Shown here: positions 23,770 through 37,000 of the stretch, piece after piece
Numbering within the stretch: the first letter of the stretch is position 1
Layout: each line of letters begins with the position of its first letter
Assembly (NCBI GenBank): GCA_037903475.1
Contig: JBAJFG010000039.1
Span: 806,001-870,000, forward strand
Source: Ancylostoma caninum
Lineage: Eukaryota; Nematoda; Chromadorea; Rhabditida; Ancylostomatidae
Length of the DNA: 64,000 bases
Direction: 5' to 3'
Notes under the pieces: model-generated
Database searches by the model: none
What the model saw: only the letters and a program-made list of their open reading frames with translations
Told to the model about the DNA's origin: nothing
Position numbers and translations under genes: made by a program

Positions 23770-24168
23770 TTATATTAGCGCCCTTAAGGTCTCAGTCGTC
23801 ATCTTCGAGGATTTCCTCTTTGAGTAAACTGCCATTAATGGAGGTTTTATGCTGCTGCTCGATGTCTCAGCTTCAATTTTAGCTTTGATTGAGAGACTTT
23901 TTAGAGCTTCTCGGTTCGCGTTCGCAACATCGTTCACCGCGATTGTCCTGGAACGCTTCATACAATTTGAATTTGCTTTGTCCACGATCATGAACGCCAC
24001 CGAAAAATGCCTAAGCACCCATTTTCTCAAAGTGGGCAAATTTTCCAGGTATACTGAATATACTTTGTCGTAAGGCCTAATCTCAATCAGCGACGAAAAA
24101 CAGTGGTAGCGATAGAAAAGTGAACGATTTTCAGTGGATAATTTAGAAGTCCCTTCCCTCACGAACAC
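23770..24168 (-). CDS. Unrecognised open reading frame, 132 codons, no ATG at its start
   Basis: An uninterrupted minus-strand frame begins at GTG. It carries a basic, polar C-terminal half (ANREALKSLSIKAKIEAETS, SKRKSSKMTTETLRALI) and an internal acceptor-like TATATTCAG just before YLENLPTLRKW. It could be the last exon of a gene, with the exon starting at that acceptor. No family recognised. Overlapping frames on the other strand look like shadows. Confidence 0.25.
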   Translation of the reverse strand: MFVREGTSKLSTENRSLFYRYHCFSSLIEIRPYDKVYSVYLENLPTLRKWVLRHFSVAFMIVDKANSNCMKRSRTIAVNDVANANREALKSLSIKAKIEAETSSSSIKPPLMAVYSKRKSSKMTTETLRALI

Positions 24169-27100
24169 TCATGAACATGGGCGCTGGAGCTAATACAATG
24201 TTCATTACATCCTGTTCTATATTCTTTATTGCTATATCTGTTTACTGTACCGCCGAATAAATAATGGATTTTAATGAAAAATTTTCTCGACTTGAACGCC
24301 ACGCAATCGGTTGTTCAAACATCCGGAAACATAGATTCCTAGATTGTACATGGTCTGCACACCTCGTGCCATTATTTATTTACTATTTGTCAAGTAACTA
24401 TTCTGCACTATTGGCACTATATTTGTTTAATATTTAGCGATGGTCGGACGCTAAGTGTACGTGCTATTTCGAATATATTGTGGCGGTTGTAAATTTTTCT
24501 GTGAGGATTTGCATAAGAGAGGAGAATTGGGGGGAGGGGAGGGGAGGTGGTGGTGTCTAGCGTACTAATCCCTATTTTCATATCAATTTTACAGCGCAAC
24601 ACAGTTTCATAGGGTTGTGATTGGTAAGAGGTAGAAACCACAACTTTTTACTGCGCTGAAGAACGTTCATAATTTTTTTTTCGCCAAGCGTTAAAGCAGA
24701 ACCAGAGAACTGTATTAAAATTATTGCCCCCGACTGCATCTCATGAGACATACATATTTCATTTCAAAATGCAGTGAACATTTGATATGCTTACCTTGTC
24801 AGGTGCACGAAGCCAATCAAGGACAACCTCTCCGTAGATGGCTTTGACACTAGTTTTTTTTTTAAATCTACCACCTTCCTTTTAATACGCGAAACTCACA
24901 ATTGATTTCGCCTCCAACCTGCAATTTCTTAGATGTACCGTTTCTGCTTGAATCAAGCACAATTCTCCGAGAAATTTCCCTATATTGATGAAGCTTGCTT
25001 AGATGTAGACAGACTATGTACACTATGACAATAACATTTCCGTTTTTGCGGGTTTTTTCTCTCGAGAACGAGAGATAGAGAGGATGGACAGGGAGAGAGA
25101 AAGAAAGAGAAAGAACTCGTTCTATTGTGAAGCCGACACTGTTTATTATGTATTAATTGTATAGATGTATTCATTGCCCCGATGTTCTGATTCTATCGCC
25201 ATTTTCGTTGCCGTGAAAGTACATAGTTCATAGTTCTCGTCTGTGCCCTATACTGCTAAACGTCTCTTCCCTGCTTTCCAGTTTTCAACCTATTCTCAAA
25301 CTTGTTCACTGGGAATCTGGACAAAAGATGAATCCACTAATACCCTCTTTATCTGCCATGGGCTTATATTTTGTCCTTCTTGCTTTTTTAGGTAACTGAC
25401 TCGTGAAACGCTTGTGAACTGACAGACCAAAAAGGGTCTTTGGCGTTTTTAACACACACAAAGACTATAAACCACCTTTAGGCCTCCGAACAGGACGAGG
25501 CCAATCATCAAGCAAAAAAAGTAAATCTGTCCATATAACAAGCCTGGTTTCCGCACTGACAGTGCCCAGATTATAATAAAATGCCCAGGAAAAAAAATGG
25601 CTACACGGGCATTGATCTATTATCATTCCTGAATATTTTGCTGGAATCTAAACACTCATGTGAATTCTCACCCATTCCATTTTCCTTTCATCTAAACTCT
25701 CATCCAGGAATCGAAAACTTCTATTGCACAATCCATTTAAACAGAATGAGCCATTTTCAGCACGGTGGAGAATCTAACGACATTTCTTCGGCAAAGATGT
25801 CGTGAATCGTACGACGACTCTCGAATGAGTTTTCGTTCCACGTCATACACCTTAGGGGTATCAGGAAGGTGTAGAACTTGTACCAAACCACCCTGTCGTC
25901 TCCCTGTTCGGCCGCGCCTAGGATTAACACCTTATTCCTCCTCGTGTATTTAACGTTTAACAGAACAAGTCCCTGCTGGAACCTTTCAGAAGACTGGAGT
26001 TTGTCCAGATTTCATTGCCAACCAATTTTTCCACCGGATATTTTAGATTTTAGATGGATGTCATTTCTTCATTTTTCAATCTTTCGATTTTTCCCTACAT
26101 ATGAGTTATGAAAAAGTTCCGGTATAGCAAGAGATAAAAAGTGCAGTGAAAACTTCCTACTGTCATTGCAAATTTGGTTCTGTACAAGTTTTGACTGACG
26201 TAAAACACCTAATAGTACATAAGTAGGGCCGGATTGGAACTGGTTCAACAATCCGCCGTCATTTTCCGTGTGGAAACTGTCGATAGCCATTACTGTCACC
26301 AAATTGCGCAGCAATTATGTTTTGTCCCGGAATTTCGGTATTTGAGTTACATGCTATATTTCGCTGTCTGCATCATAGACGCGTGGCGTCGCTTTATTTC
26401 TCTATCATATACATGTACTATCCGTTCATAATATTTTAAAACACTGATACAACATAATAAGGTAGGTAGTAATATGTCAGTACAGAGAAAGCACGGTAAA
26501 ATATGACTATTGGCCACAGCTATCGATTATACTCCGCGTGAAGTATGGCACACTACAGTGACTTAGCTATGAGGACAACGATTTCAGTGGGTATCGATTA
26601 CCGGTGGTTGTGCATTAGTGGTGCAAGCGATGTTCTGCCTAAAATCAATCAGCATCGGAATCAGTGTCGCACAAGACGATGTCGTCTGGTGCCATACTCC
26701 GTATGAAGTGTAATGACCTTCAATCTAAGGGTATAGCGGTTTACTGCCAGAAGAACATTGGAGGATACATGAGAATTCAGGATAGCTAAAAGACTGACGC
26801 CATTAACACTTTTAGACCTCAGATCAAATTTTTTAAAAGAAAAATGCTGAAAATAATTCCATGTGAAGTTCAAGAATTCCTCCAAAATTGCTTCACTACG
26901 AAAGCATGTAGTTATGCGGTGTCTATGATTGCCGCCGCTTATCTCTAGCCGCTCTAGCCCCCTTACGGCGCTTTGTTTAATAGATCCGAAAATATTGTTT
27001 AATAGATCCGAAAATATTTCTGAACATACACATGCAGTAGTTTATATAGTTATGTTTTTGTTAGTATAAATCCGATGGCAGTAAGTGCATTGTGCATGGG

Positions 27101-27180
27101 AGGGAAACACAGATTTAAAAATATTTTTCTAGTTTTTAGTCATTTAAATTCTCGAGTTTCCAAAGTACGTGGGTCCTGAG
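24169..27180. other. Intergenic, no gene recognised
   Basis: Holds simple sequence only: a G-rich run near 24529-24550, a GA-rich run near 25060-25110 and a direct tandem duplication of a 22-bp unit (TGTTTAATAGATCCGAAAAT...) at about 26973-27018. Several short frames lack splice-site support. Confidence 0.4.
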
Positions 27181-27430
27181 ATATCCGAATATTTGAAGTC
27201 AGGGAAACCACTGGATTTTCGATTACTCAAACTTTCCATGCTCTAGAACAGCACAGTCTTCGAATACCTTGGAACTATCGGTTTTTTGAATATTCAGACA
27301 TTCGAATAATCAAATTTTCAATCTGATTTCTGGATATCCAAACATTTTTCTTTTTTTCGATGATTTATAATCGGTTTTTCGAATATCCATATGTTCGAAT
27401 ATTTGAATAAATATTTGGAAATCATTGGAC
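27180..27430. repeat. Cluster of TTCGAATA-type palindromic words
   Basis: Repeated TTCGAATA, GAATATTC and CGAATATTTGAA words. The same vocabulary occurs at 32730-32930 and 33570-33660 in intron 4 of gene 3. Confidence 0.5.
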
Positions 27431-27992
27431 TTTGCAGTAACTCTAGTATGCACCCGTTTTCACGCGCATTTTTGTTACCTTATATAATTATTGATTTTTA
27501 TTATCAGCAGACAGAGATAAAAATGTTTCTTTTCCAACTAGCGTGATTTCTAACCTTTTTCTAGCTACAGTACCGCAGCGATTTCTTTTCTGTTCGAAAC
27601 ATGTCAGAAAATTCTTACATCTCAAAATAGTCACCTCCTTTTGAATGGAGGCGGCTTTTTGAAAGATTCTATGTTGGAGAAGATTTTACAAGCTCTATAA
27701 AAAAATTAGATACATTGAAACTGTGAAGTCGAGCCGGAAGATTGTTTGAGGATGTGAACACCCCACGTTTCACTTGTCATAGATATAAGGGAAGAAGTAA
27801 TACAATACTGCTCCTAATTCTGCAAAAAGGATGCGCACGCACTAATAAGTCGCAAAGCGTCTCCCCTTCGTAATTTCCTTAGAAATAAGCATATCCAATT
27901 TTTTTCTGACCATATGGATTTTCCGTATTACAACGAATCGAATGATTCATGAATTGATCAAGTATACTTCTGTCCCTGAGCCTCATTCGTAT

Positions 27993-28767
27993 TCAGTTCT
28001 TATTTGGGTTTGTTTCAGGCTCTTAGTAGATGCGTTTATTTCCGGCAAACTTTCGGCGATTAACGCCTTCGTCAGACCTTAACACCAAGAAATATTACAA
28101 CGTCATCAATTGCTTTACAATATTCAGATAAGCAAATCTACCGTGTGGCAAGACGACAATTCTGAGTCTGACAACCGACACAAAGATGCTAATCTATACA
28201 ACATGATCATATTGACACTGATGAACCCTGCTTCGTACCCAAAAGAAAGTTTCTCAAGACACCGGACCCTGAGACACACAAGAGAACAACCTCCAGTCTT
28301 CACGGTCCGCGTCCTCCATCGTCATTTGACAAAGACGTTGGAGAGGAAAATAATGGAAGCCAGGGAAATAAGAAGGCATGGGCCAGAAATCAACACCAAA
28401 GATGAGTTAAGGGAGATACTGCGTCTGATTACGTGATCCAAACCCTTGACATTCTTTCCGCTCTCTGATCCAACCCTCCTCTCCTCATTCTGTCACCAAC
28501 AACCAGGGGGTGAGGTCCTTCTTTGTCATAAGTACCGTCTCTTGTCAATAAGATCATGTTGTATAGATTAGCATCTCTGTGTCGGTTGTCAGACTCAGAA
28601 TTGTCGTCTTGCCACACGGTAGATTTGCTTATCTGAATATTGTAAAGCAATTGATGACGTTGTAATATTTCTTGGTGTTAAGGTCTGACAAAGGCGTTAA
28701 TCGCCGAAAGCTTGCCGGAAATAAATGCATCTGCTAAGAGCCTGAAACAAACCCAAATAAGAACTGA
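27993..28767 (+). mobile_element. Truncated Penelope-like element with inverted 3' arms
   Basis: Arms 27993-28216 and 28544-28767 are reverse complements with few mismatches (about 224 bp each), starting TCAGTTCTTATTTGGGTTTG. Between them a + strand frame ends at 28436 with TLERKIMEAREIRRHGPEIN followed by TKDELREILRL. Its glutamate- and asparagine-containing layout fits the end of a C-terminal GIY-YIG nuclease, as in classical Penelope-like elements. The preceding 36 codons are only the antisense of the 3' arm. A 5'-truncated element joined to an inverted copy of its own 3' end is a known arrangement for this class. Confidence 0.65.
28051..28075 (-). other. Hammerhead-like core in inverted arm (left)
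   Basis: The minus strand reads CTGACGA, A, GGCG, TTAAT, CGCC, GAAA. This has the hammerhead order CTGANGA, stem II, GAAA, with one extra A before stem II. No valid stem III and cleavage triplet is evident. The right arm copy at 28685-28709 has CTGACAA, which breaks the core. Confidence 0.35.
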
Positions 28768-31065
28768 TTCATGAATTTTTCAATATTGTTCTCCATACCG
28801 GTCAAAAACATCACTGCAAATTTAAGAAGACTTCCTTATACCTGACCGCCTTAATCCAGAGTGATCAAAACACTACATTTTTAATGGCATTTTCTGCAGA
28901 GTAAAAAAACGATGTTGAAAATTTTATATATCATAAGATTCGCCATGAAATGCACAATTTGGCTTTTCAAGAAAAATTGGAATTGGTTTCATTTTAAGGA
29001 TGTTATGAAAGAGCGACGCTTTGCGACGGTTTAACGCGTCGCGCGCGTCCTTTTTGCAAAGATTAGGAGCAGTATTGTATCATGGAAATGTGTTTCTCTT
29101 GATGTCCGGTGTGTACTGAGAATGTACATACTTCGAACCTGTTCGCTGTTTTGGCCAGAGCTTTGTAAAACTACGAAAGCAGCAATAATAAAGTAGATAA
29201 AATAATATGTGTTGGGTTGGGGAATAAGTTGTTCGGTTTTTTATGAGCACAGAAACCACTACTTCCACGAACAATGACAACCACCAAATGCGTTGCATAG
29301 CTCGTGCCCTCTTCTATTAATGCTGCCAGAGACAGGGCAGCTTGTCAGCTCCATGTCAACGAAAAACTGCTTTGTTTGAGATGACTCAATTTGTAGCCCG
29401 CAACCGCAACTCTTGGATAAGCTTTGAAATCAATAGGAGCTGAACAAAATAAGCTGTGTATGAGTGCACTAAAATTGTAAAATTGGTAGTGCTGAAGGAC
29501 TCCTACATTCGAGTATCTTTCTAGTCATTTTGGTGAAAATTGTACAGAGAAGTTGAGCATACCTAATGTGAACGATCACCTCATATCGAGGATTTTGTGG
29601 TTTCGCACGGAATGTGTTAGCTAAACTTAAACAATGTTGAGAGATAGCCTCAGTAATAATCATTCCTTACATCTAAAGCAACCTTAATGGATAATCGCCT
29701 TTGCGTTCCACAAACTGGGCATCCAGAACGAGAAGCAACTTCAAAGCCAACCTGTCGGAAGTGTATTTACCACTTCTATGCTGTCCTTTCAGGAGTAAAG
29801 GTTCCTCTCCAAGCGTCGTTGATATTTCTAGCCACATTTGATCCATGATTGAAGTCGAAACATATGAAACAAAACCGAACGAACTCATTTGCCAACCCAA
29901 TGGAAAGTTGGTAATTACTGAGAAGTCACTAAATTCCCTGAGGAATGTTTTGAAAAGTCCTAAAGAGCTTCCTTGTTGGCGCATAGGAAGCTAGAGATCA
30001 GTAGCCGCATCCTGGCCATCAATAGCTATGAGAAAATACCTGAGGGGTGCCCTATAGCTTGTTCGTGCAGTTTCTGCACATTCCTTAACGCTTCAGCTCA
30101 CTTCTTTGTCTGTCTACACTGTCCTTCCCATTTTCCCCATTTTTCCGTCCACTTTACCCCTTTTCCTTTTACTCTTTCAAACAGAAATCCTTTTCCCTCT
30201 TGAAAGTTCCGGCGTTATTTGCGAGATTTTTCTTTGATAAGTTTACTTTTATATCTTTTACTTGCTCTCACAAATCATAGAAAGACTCCAAAAGAATTTT
30301 TTTGAAAGAGTATTATCTTATCAACAAATAAAGGACGCTTTTCCGATCACACATGTCAATACAATGCTTGTTGCTTGTTTTCTTCTATTCTCTTCGTTAA
30401 TTGTTTGTGCTATAGATTTCTGTACCTTCTCTGAGCGACATTCCCCCTAAGCATTGCCCATAACAGTGAGTAGAAAACATGTATCCCGTACAAAGAAAAA
30501 GGTTCTGCTTTTCAGGTAGATGTTGTTAGGCGATGATAATTTTTCTTGGAGACACGGAGACCGAGTGAAAAATTTCGCGTAGTGTCAGGGGAAAGTCTAG
30601 ATCTGCTGGGCCTCTGTCGTGACAGTGTAGTGTACTTTTTGTACATGAATGGCACTGTACTTTTGCGGCTGTCCTGGTTGCTAGTTTAGATTGCCCAGGA
30701 ATCTGGAGAGGGGAGTCTTACGATACATATCTACAACCGAAAGATGATATACAGAAGAAACTACTTTTGAGCTGAATTATTCATTGTGGAATATGAGCAA
30801 CCAGAAGTAGGGATAACGTTCTCAGACATATTTATATTTGGAGCAGTTAACCAGTATTGGCTTTCCTTCTAAAATCCGTTTCCCTAGTCATAGCCTTAAG
30901 AGTGATTTTCAAAACCCATTGCATTAGCTCATGGGCTTTTCCTACCATTTTTCTGCTCGCTAATGAAAAGATGTTTCGATCGACCTATCAATTTCTGATC
31001 CTTCATTTTATATTATGATTGCCTAATTCTCCGTCTGTCTACCATGCTGAAAAAGGATTTTCAGG
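28768..31065. other. Intergenic before gene 3
   Basis: The longest frame is 29673-29984 on the minus strand (103 codons, includes TTLGEEPLLLKGQHRSGKYT), with another frame at 29469-29663. Neither resembles a family I know and no exon chain links them. The segment ends in the TTTTCAG just upstream of gene 3's ATG. Confidence 0.35.
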
Positions 31066-34000
31066 ATGAGTAAGGATGTGTTGATTGACGGATTCGCGCT
31101 GACGAAGTCATGGCTGCAAGATCGAGTTGAGAGGGTACATGGTGTTCGCCCTCGAGTTGGGAAGGTGAGTTGCACGAATGAATATAATTTGGTTTAACAG
31201 TTTCGCAATATTTTGTTGATTGAATGTCCTCGATTTCAAGTTTGAAAATGCTTCGTAATGGAACTCCACCCCATTTTGCCAACAATTACACTTTTCCCAC
31301 AAGCTCTTACCCCCCCCCCCCCCTCTCAGCCTTTTTACTGAACTGAGCTTCCAGCTTCCATGAGTAGAATATAAGTCGTGTACCGCCACAGCGGAGAATA
31401 TACTAAGCTTTCACAGCCGTCTGCCCGCCTATATACACTTCGGGTGCCACGTGGCAATGGAGAAAAAAAAAACAGGGTGCAGGTTAACCTGCATATCCCC
31501 TGCCTCATGCGCGCTCACAGCAGGTTTTCCTGCTCTATCCGCACCTTTAGCAGGTATTCCTGCTCCACGCGCGACTACCTGCCGGAAGCCTGCATCGGCC
31601 AAAACTGGGCGGGTTCACCGGCGCTCCAAACATTCGAATGTCTGAGTAAGTACAAAAGATGATTTAGGTCGAGCCACTTGGGAAGGATGCTGTTGGATAT
31701 ATGTCCGTCATTCGACGAGTGTGGTTAGAGTGGGACAGCGACCGGAGTGAGCTACCAAAATCGGTCATTGTAAAGGTACGTCCAGGGTGAAACGTGGATC
31801 CGTCTTGCGGTGATTTCCGTTGTATTCCCGAAAAGAAAACGCAGCCCGATGACTGCGGAATTTCGGTTGCTAGTTGCAGATTAGACCCAACAGACCATAG
31901 CTAAGAGACTGCTGCAAACTGAAAGTAATTTCAATTCCTTTCCTAGAGGGTATTGAGCAACAATTGTTTCACGATTCAAAAAAAAACCGAAAAAAAAAAC
32001 TTCACAAGTTTTCATATCTAATGACACGATTTGGATTGAGTAGCTTACTGGTACAGAAGGAATTGTTAGAATGACTGAGGCTGAATTGTCGCTGTGAAGT
32101 ATGCCGTAGGCTTCAAAGTGGCAAGTGTTATCAACGGATCACTCACTCATTAGTTCAATGGATCTTGAATGGAGATAGTATTGCCTTGAAACACTTTCTT
32201 AATCATATGTGGGATAAATTCTGATATCATCCGCAGATAGAAATCTTATATGTAATTCCATCGAAGTTTTTACTGCATTATCATCTATGTTTTCAAAGAT
32301 ACCCTGCCCGACAGCAGCGAATAATACGTTCGAGGCGTCAGGCGCCACTACGATCGGAGTTTCCGATACTTTTCTAAAAGCTTCGCATGGATTGGAGTCC
32401 AAATTTTATCGCTTGATGCAGGATGGTAGGTACACTTTGATATTTCTATAGCACCCAAATATCTTCGGAACATGTCATGTTCTCAGAAAAAGAAAAGCAG
32501 TTGTTGGTGCCAACAATTTACGCTTCCGAGGGCTTTGAATCTCAACAACCTGTCATAGTGATGCAGGACTATCGCAATTGCTTTCTTGTTGATTTGGTGA
32601 AAGGATTATCGGAGAAGCAGGTAATTTGAGTTCATCTACAAATCAATTCTTCATCACTCGTGCGAGAAGTAATATTTTGGATATACTAGAGTATTCAAAT
32701 ACTCCTACTCAATAGTGTGCACTATGCTTGCAACCGAATCGAATAATTAGTCGATTCTTCGAATAAATTATTCAAATCGAATCATTGGAAAAATCGAATA
32801 TTCGAAATTTTCTTTTTTTCGAATATATTCGAAATTCGAATATTCGAAAAAGTCAGTTTTCGAATATATTCGATTACTCGAATATTCGAAGTCCCTATTA
32901 TTCAAATGCGTCACCTGAATATTCGATATTCTAACCACGTGAAATGGCTGCAGACGTTCGCCTTATCTGTTGGCCTAGTTTTGTACCGAAAGAAGGCGCC
33001 CTGTATGCGTACACAGAATGGTTACCTGACTTTCCCTTTTTGTCATTCATTACACACTCAGTGAGAAGTTTGAATAGATCAATTAGGTGTTGACGTAAGC
33101 CTGCAATTTTTCGAAATTAATGCTCAATATCTCCCGCGACGGTTTGCCGGGAGCGCGGGAATGATACTGGGCGTCGGACTTGGATGCATAACGGAGGGAC
33201 ATGCTCCAGTAGGGTTTTCCAAGCTGAGAAGGGTTGGACTTTTCTGGTCAACTGGAGGCCTAGCTAAGAGCAAATCACAGTCAGAATTCTCCACCGTCTT
33301 GGCAGTATCAGACGCAAGGTGGATTTCCTGATCCAATTAGGTGGGCGACTACCTATGGTGATAGCTGAGCTCGCCGCGGCAGGGCTGCTCAGTATGGGGA
33401 AAACTTCTACCTGTCCAGCACACTTTCTGCCTCAGTAACCCGCACATCACAGCGGCGCGGTCGCTCCGCGTGTTTCCGGAGTAGCTAGTACAACAGTATA
33501 TTTGAAGGTGACCGCAAAACGTGGTGTAGGTCAAGTTTTGAGCGTATTCAACCTTCCAATCTAGGATATTATTCGAATGAATTAATCGAATATTCTTCGA
33601 ATATTCAGAAAAGTCAATTTTTGAATACATTCGATTATTTGAATATTCGAAAATAGAAGGATTCGTTTTGCCAATCGATGCAGATACCTTCACATACATG
33701 TTGAGAAACTCTCATAATTAGCATGTAAAAGGAGAAGTTGATGTGGAGTAGATAGTAACTTGAAGTTGTCTCTTTCAAATAGAGGTGGTTGCACCGCAAA
33801 AAAAAAATGTAGAGTAAGACGCAACTGCCTTGTAAGATATATTCACTAGATTATTATCCGTTAAAGAGTGCGGCAATCCACGAACACTTTGTCGAGAATG
33901 TCGTTTTTTTTCTTCTTGAGAACGGCAAAACACTGTTCGTCGTCTGTGCACTAGGCTTTTTACCAGTTCCTTTCTTTGCTTTCGACCAAAAGTTAGAGTG

Positions 34001-37000
34001 TTTCAGCTATTCGCTATTGCTGAACAGATCGCAAACCTGCAGGTTTTTTCAATAAAGAATAGAAAGTGGACTAATGTACTGCAGAAAGATGAGGTAAGCG
34101 AAGGAAAACACACTTTTCCTAATCCGATGTTGAACTCTATTGATGTTCCTTATTTTTACTGTCCTCAAATGCTTTATATCGTAAGCGCTTCACAATCTCC
34201 TGCTTTTGATATATATTCTGCTCTCTACGAAGAGCTAAAAGGAAAAAAGGCAAGAAAAAGGTAGCACTATGGGCGAATTCCAACACATTTCGCCGATTAG
34301 TTTTGATCCAAAAAAGTGGGCTCGGAAAGCAAGTTTGCGTCTCTATTTTGACACTTTTCGAGACATTGAGATTCGATGTCATTTCCAGACATTGAATTCC
34401 AACAGTTTTTGGTGTTTAGCTGCTCCCACAGCGTGACAAAGAGTTCCTTCCGGGCTCCAGGAACGGAAAGATTAAGAGCTCTGTTCCGAGCTTGAGTTTT
34501 ATAGGAGCTACTGAGATTACCACAATGTATAGGAAGCTGATAGTTCCATTTCTCAGCAACCTCTATGAGGAGCTGATCACGAATATATAGATATTGCTCT
34601 CGAAAGATTCGAAATTTGTACTTTCTAGACGGGTGAAAGTTACGGTGCGGGATAGTTGTCCTTTGAAATATGGAAAGAGGGCAATTATGCTCTTTTAACT
34701 TCCGTATTTCGGAAGAACCGACTCGTTATTCTGAAACATGATGAATAATTGATGAAATGGCTCAAAAATCTTGATTATGAAAAAAGGACAATTTTCAAGA
34801 CATAGGGAAGCACTACAACGGATAGATATATTTAATCCAAAGCTCTGAAAGTTCTCTCGTCATTAAGAATCATTTTGTGAATAGAAGCTTTTCTAACACA
34901 CAGTTTAGCTCATATTCTTCGGCAAAACAGTCAAGTTTACAAATTCAGGATTAAAAAGGGTTTCTAGTGAAAAAAGCCAATTATGAGGACGGAGTTACGT
35001 TAACTTTCTTCATGAACTAGCCTGTGGCTATTTTTTGAGCATCCTGTGTAATAGTTACTTACATGCTCGTTTCTGCTCTTTTTTGTGTATTTCCACAAAA
35101 AATTAGGTTTTTTATTCGAAATCGTAGTAAAAATCCTCAACCGGTATCTGTTGGAAAACTTGGGAACATTAAACGTACTTGCTCAACAAGTTAGACATGT
35201 TGGTTTGATTGCCACTCTCAGCATAAGAGAATGAAGTGGGGCCAAAATGCTAGACAGTGGAACGTGTTTGGAAACTACTGGACAAAATTTAACATGTTTT
35301 CACGAGGTGCGCGGACGGGCGGGCTGGCACTGGATCCGTGGATGTGGCCCACAAGGCGTTCGAGTGCGTAGGCGGACAACCGCAAGCGTTGCACACTCGG
35401 TCTGATGCTCTCACCAGAAGCAGGCCCCACAAGCAACACAGAGAAATAGCGATGTGCGACAAAGCATTGTGTGAAAAGATGGCATTCAGGTCCAATCCAG
35501 TATTGCGTTAGCCGAAGAATCGCTTCATACTCTAGAGCATCAGAACCACCGGAATGAGCTTGTGGCGGTCGGTATATTCCGCCCGGTTGTTTACGTCCGG
35601 GTCGGCTTTGGGCACTGGTTTCGAAGAAGTTGCCTGCATACTGTCTTCAAGTCAGATTACATGAAAACTCCTCACTATTCACAATGAGTATTTCTAGTGT
35701 GTTCAATAAATAGTGAGCATGAGAAATAGGTGAGTTATTCTCATGCTCATTTTTTACGTATCTTACTCTTCGAAGTTAAGCGGAGTTGCATGAATATAAA
35801 ACCTAACAGCATGAACATAGTACATTTGGATCGTGCAAAAGGTTACTCCAAAATGTCGAGAAACATATTACTTTGAATGGAGCAATTGCGAAAATTTCGT
35901 GTTTCAAAACTGACTGGATTCTGAGGTTTTGACGAGAGTGGAGGGTACATCCATAGTTGAGATAGTTTGGAATAAACGGAAATTCCACGAAAACACGACA
36001 CTCTTCTACGTGCGTCTGAATGCGGAGGCAAGTACCTTGGTGGATACCGCGACGAGAGCGCGCGCGCTTGTACAAGTGGCCGATCCTACACTTATTGTCG
36101 CCTTCAACGCGTTCACGACGGAGCGGACTCCGCCCCTGCGTAAAACAGTGCTCGTTTGTGCTGTGCTGATTTTTCCTTTTCACATAAATGCTGGCTTCTT
36201 CCATGAAAAATTACCCTTCAGATTCCATGTATCAAAAGATTCTTTGATGTTTGTTGCCTTTTATTTGTAATTGTTGGTTTTTTTTCAAAACTTTGTTGTT
36301 ATTCGGGTGGTCAGTATTTGACATACGTAACGAAGCAGTTTGAGAAAAGTTTCCTCCACCCACTAGGTGTGCAGATGAACGAAGAATGAAGTGTGTCAAC
36401 CGACTACGCAGGCAGTCCTATGTGATAGGCATCGCTTGGTCGACCGGTTGTGCACGTTGCCGTGAACGTGTCAAAATTCGACTATTTGAACAAAGTAATT
36501 ATATGGTTAATCCATATCAATTCATTTTCGCTTTTTTCTAGCCGTCCTTTTCCATTATTCTAATCAAGCTTTCGATGGTCCATTAACTGTGCGTTTGATT
36601 GATATTGTGAATGGGAGCAGCCTACAAAATTGCAGGAAGAAATGTGGAACGAAGTTATTCCTATGATAGCTTCACACATACGTCCTATATGCCAGAAATT
36701 GATGGAGGAAATGCCGGAGTACTTGTCCTGCCTCAAGGTTCGCGATGTATTGAAACTCGTATTCTGATTATACTTTTCCTAACTGCAGACTTTCATGGCG
36801 AACACCTTTGACAAGGATCCAGACTGGATGGCCACAGTTGTGAATAAATATCGCAGTGGAGGTAATCACAGAGTGCCTTGCCTGTTACAGGACGAATCCC
36901 CTACATTAAGCTGACATGGAATACGCAAGAAGGAATTCTTGATTGTTTTTTATGTGCTTCATTATCCGCCCCTCACTATCCGCTCATTATTCCCTTGCGA

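Noticed and set aside
24529..24550. G-quadruplex-forming run
   Set aside because: Three G runs of four or more plus a GG; suggestive at most and not tied to any gene.
28110..28217. First 36 codons of the frame ending at 28436 as Penelope protein
   Set aside because: They are the antisense of the element's 3' arm, since the mirrored arm gives the same residues on the other strand.
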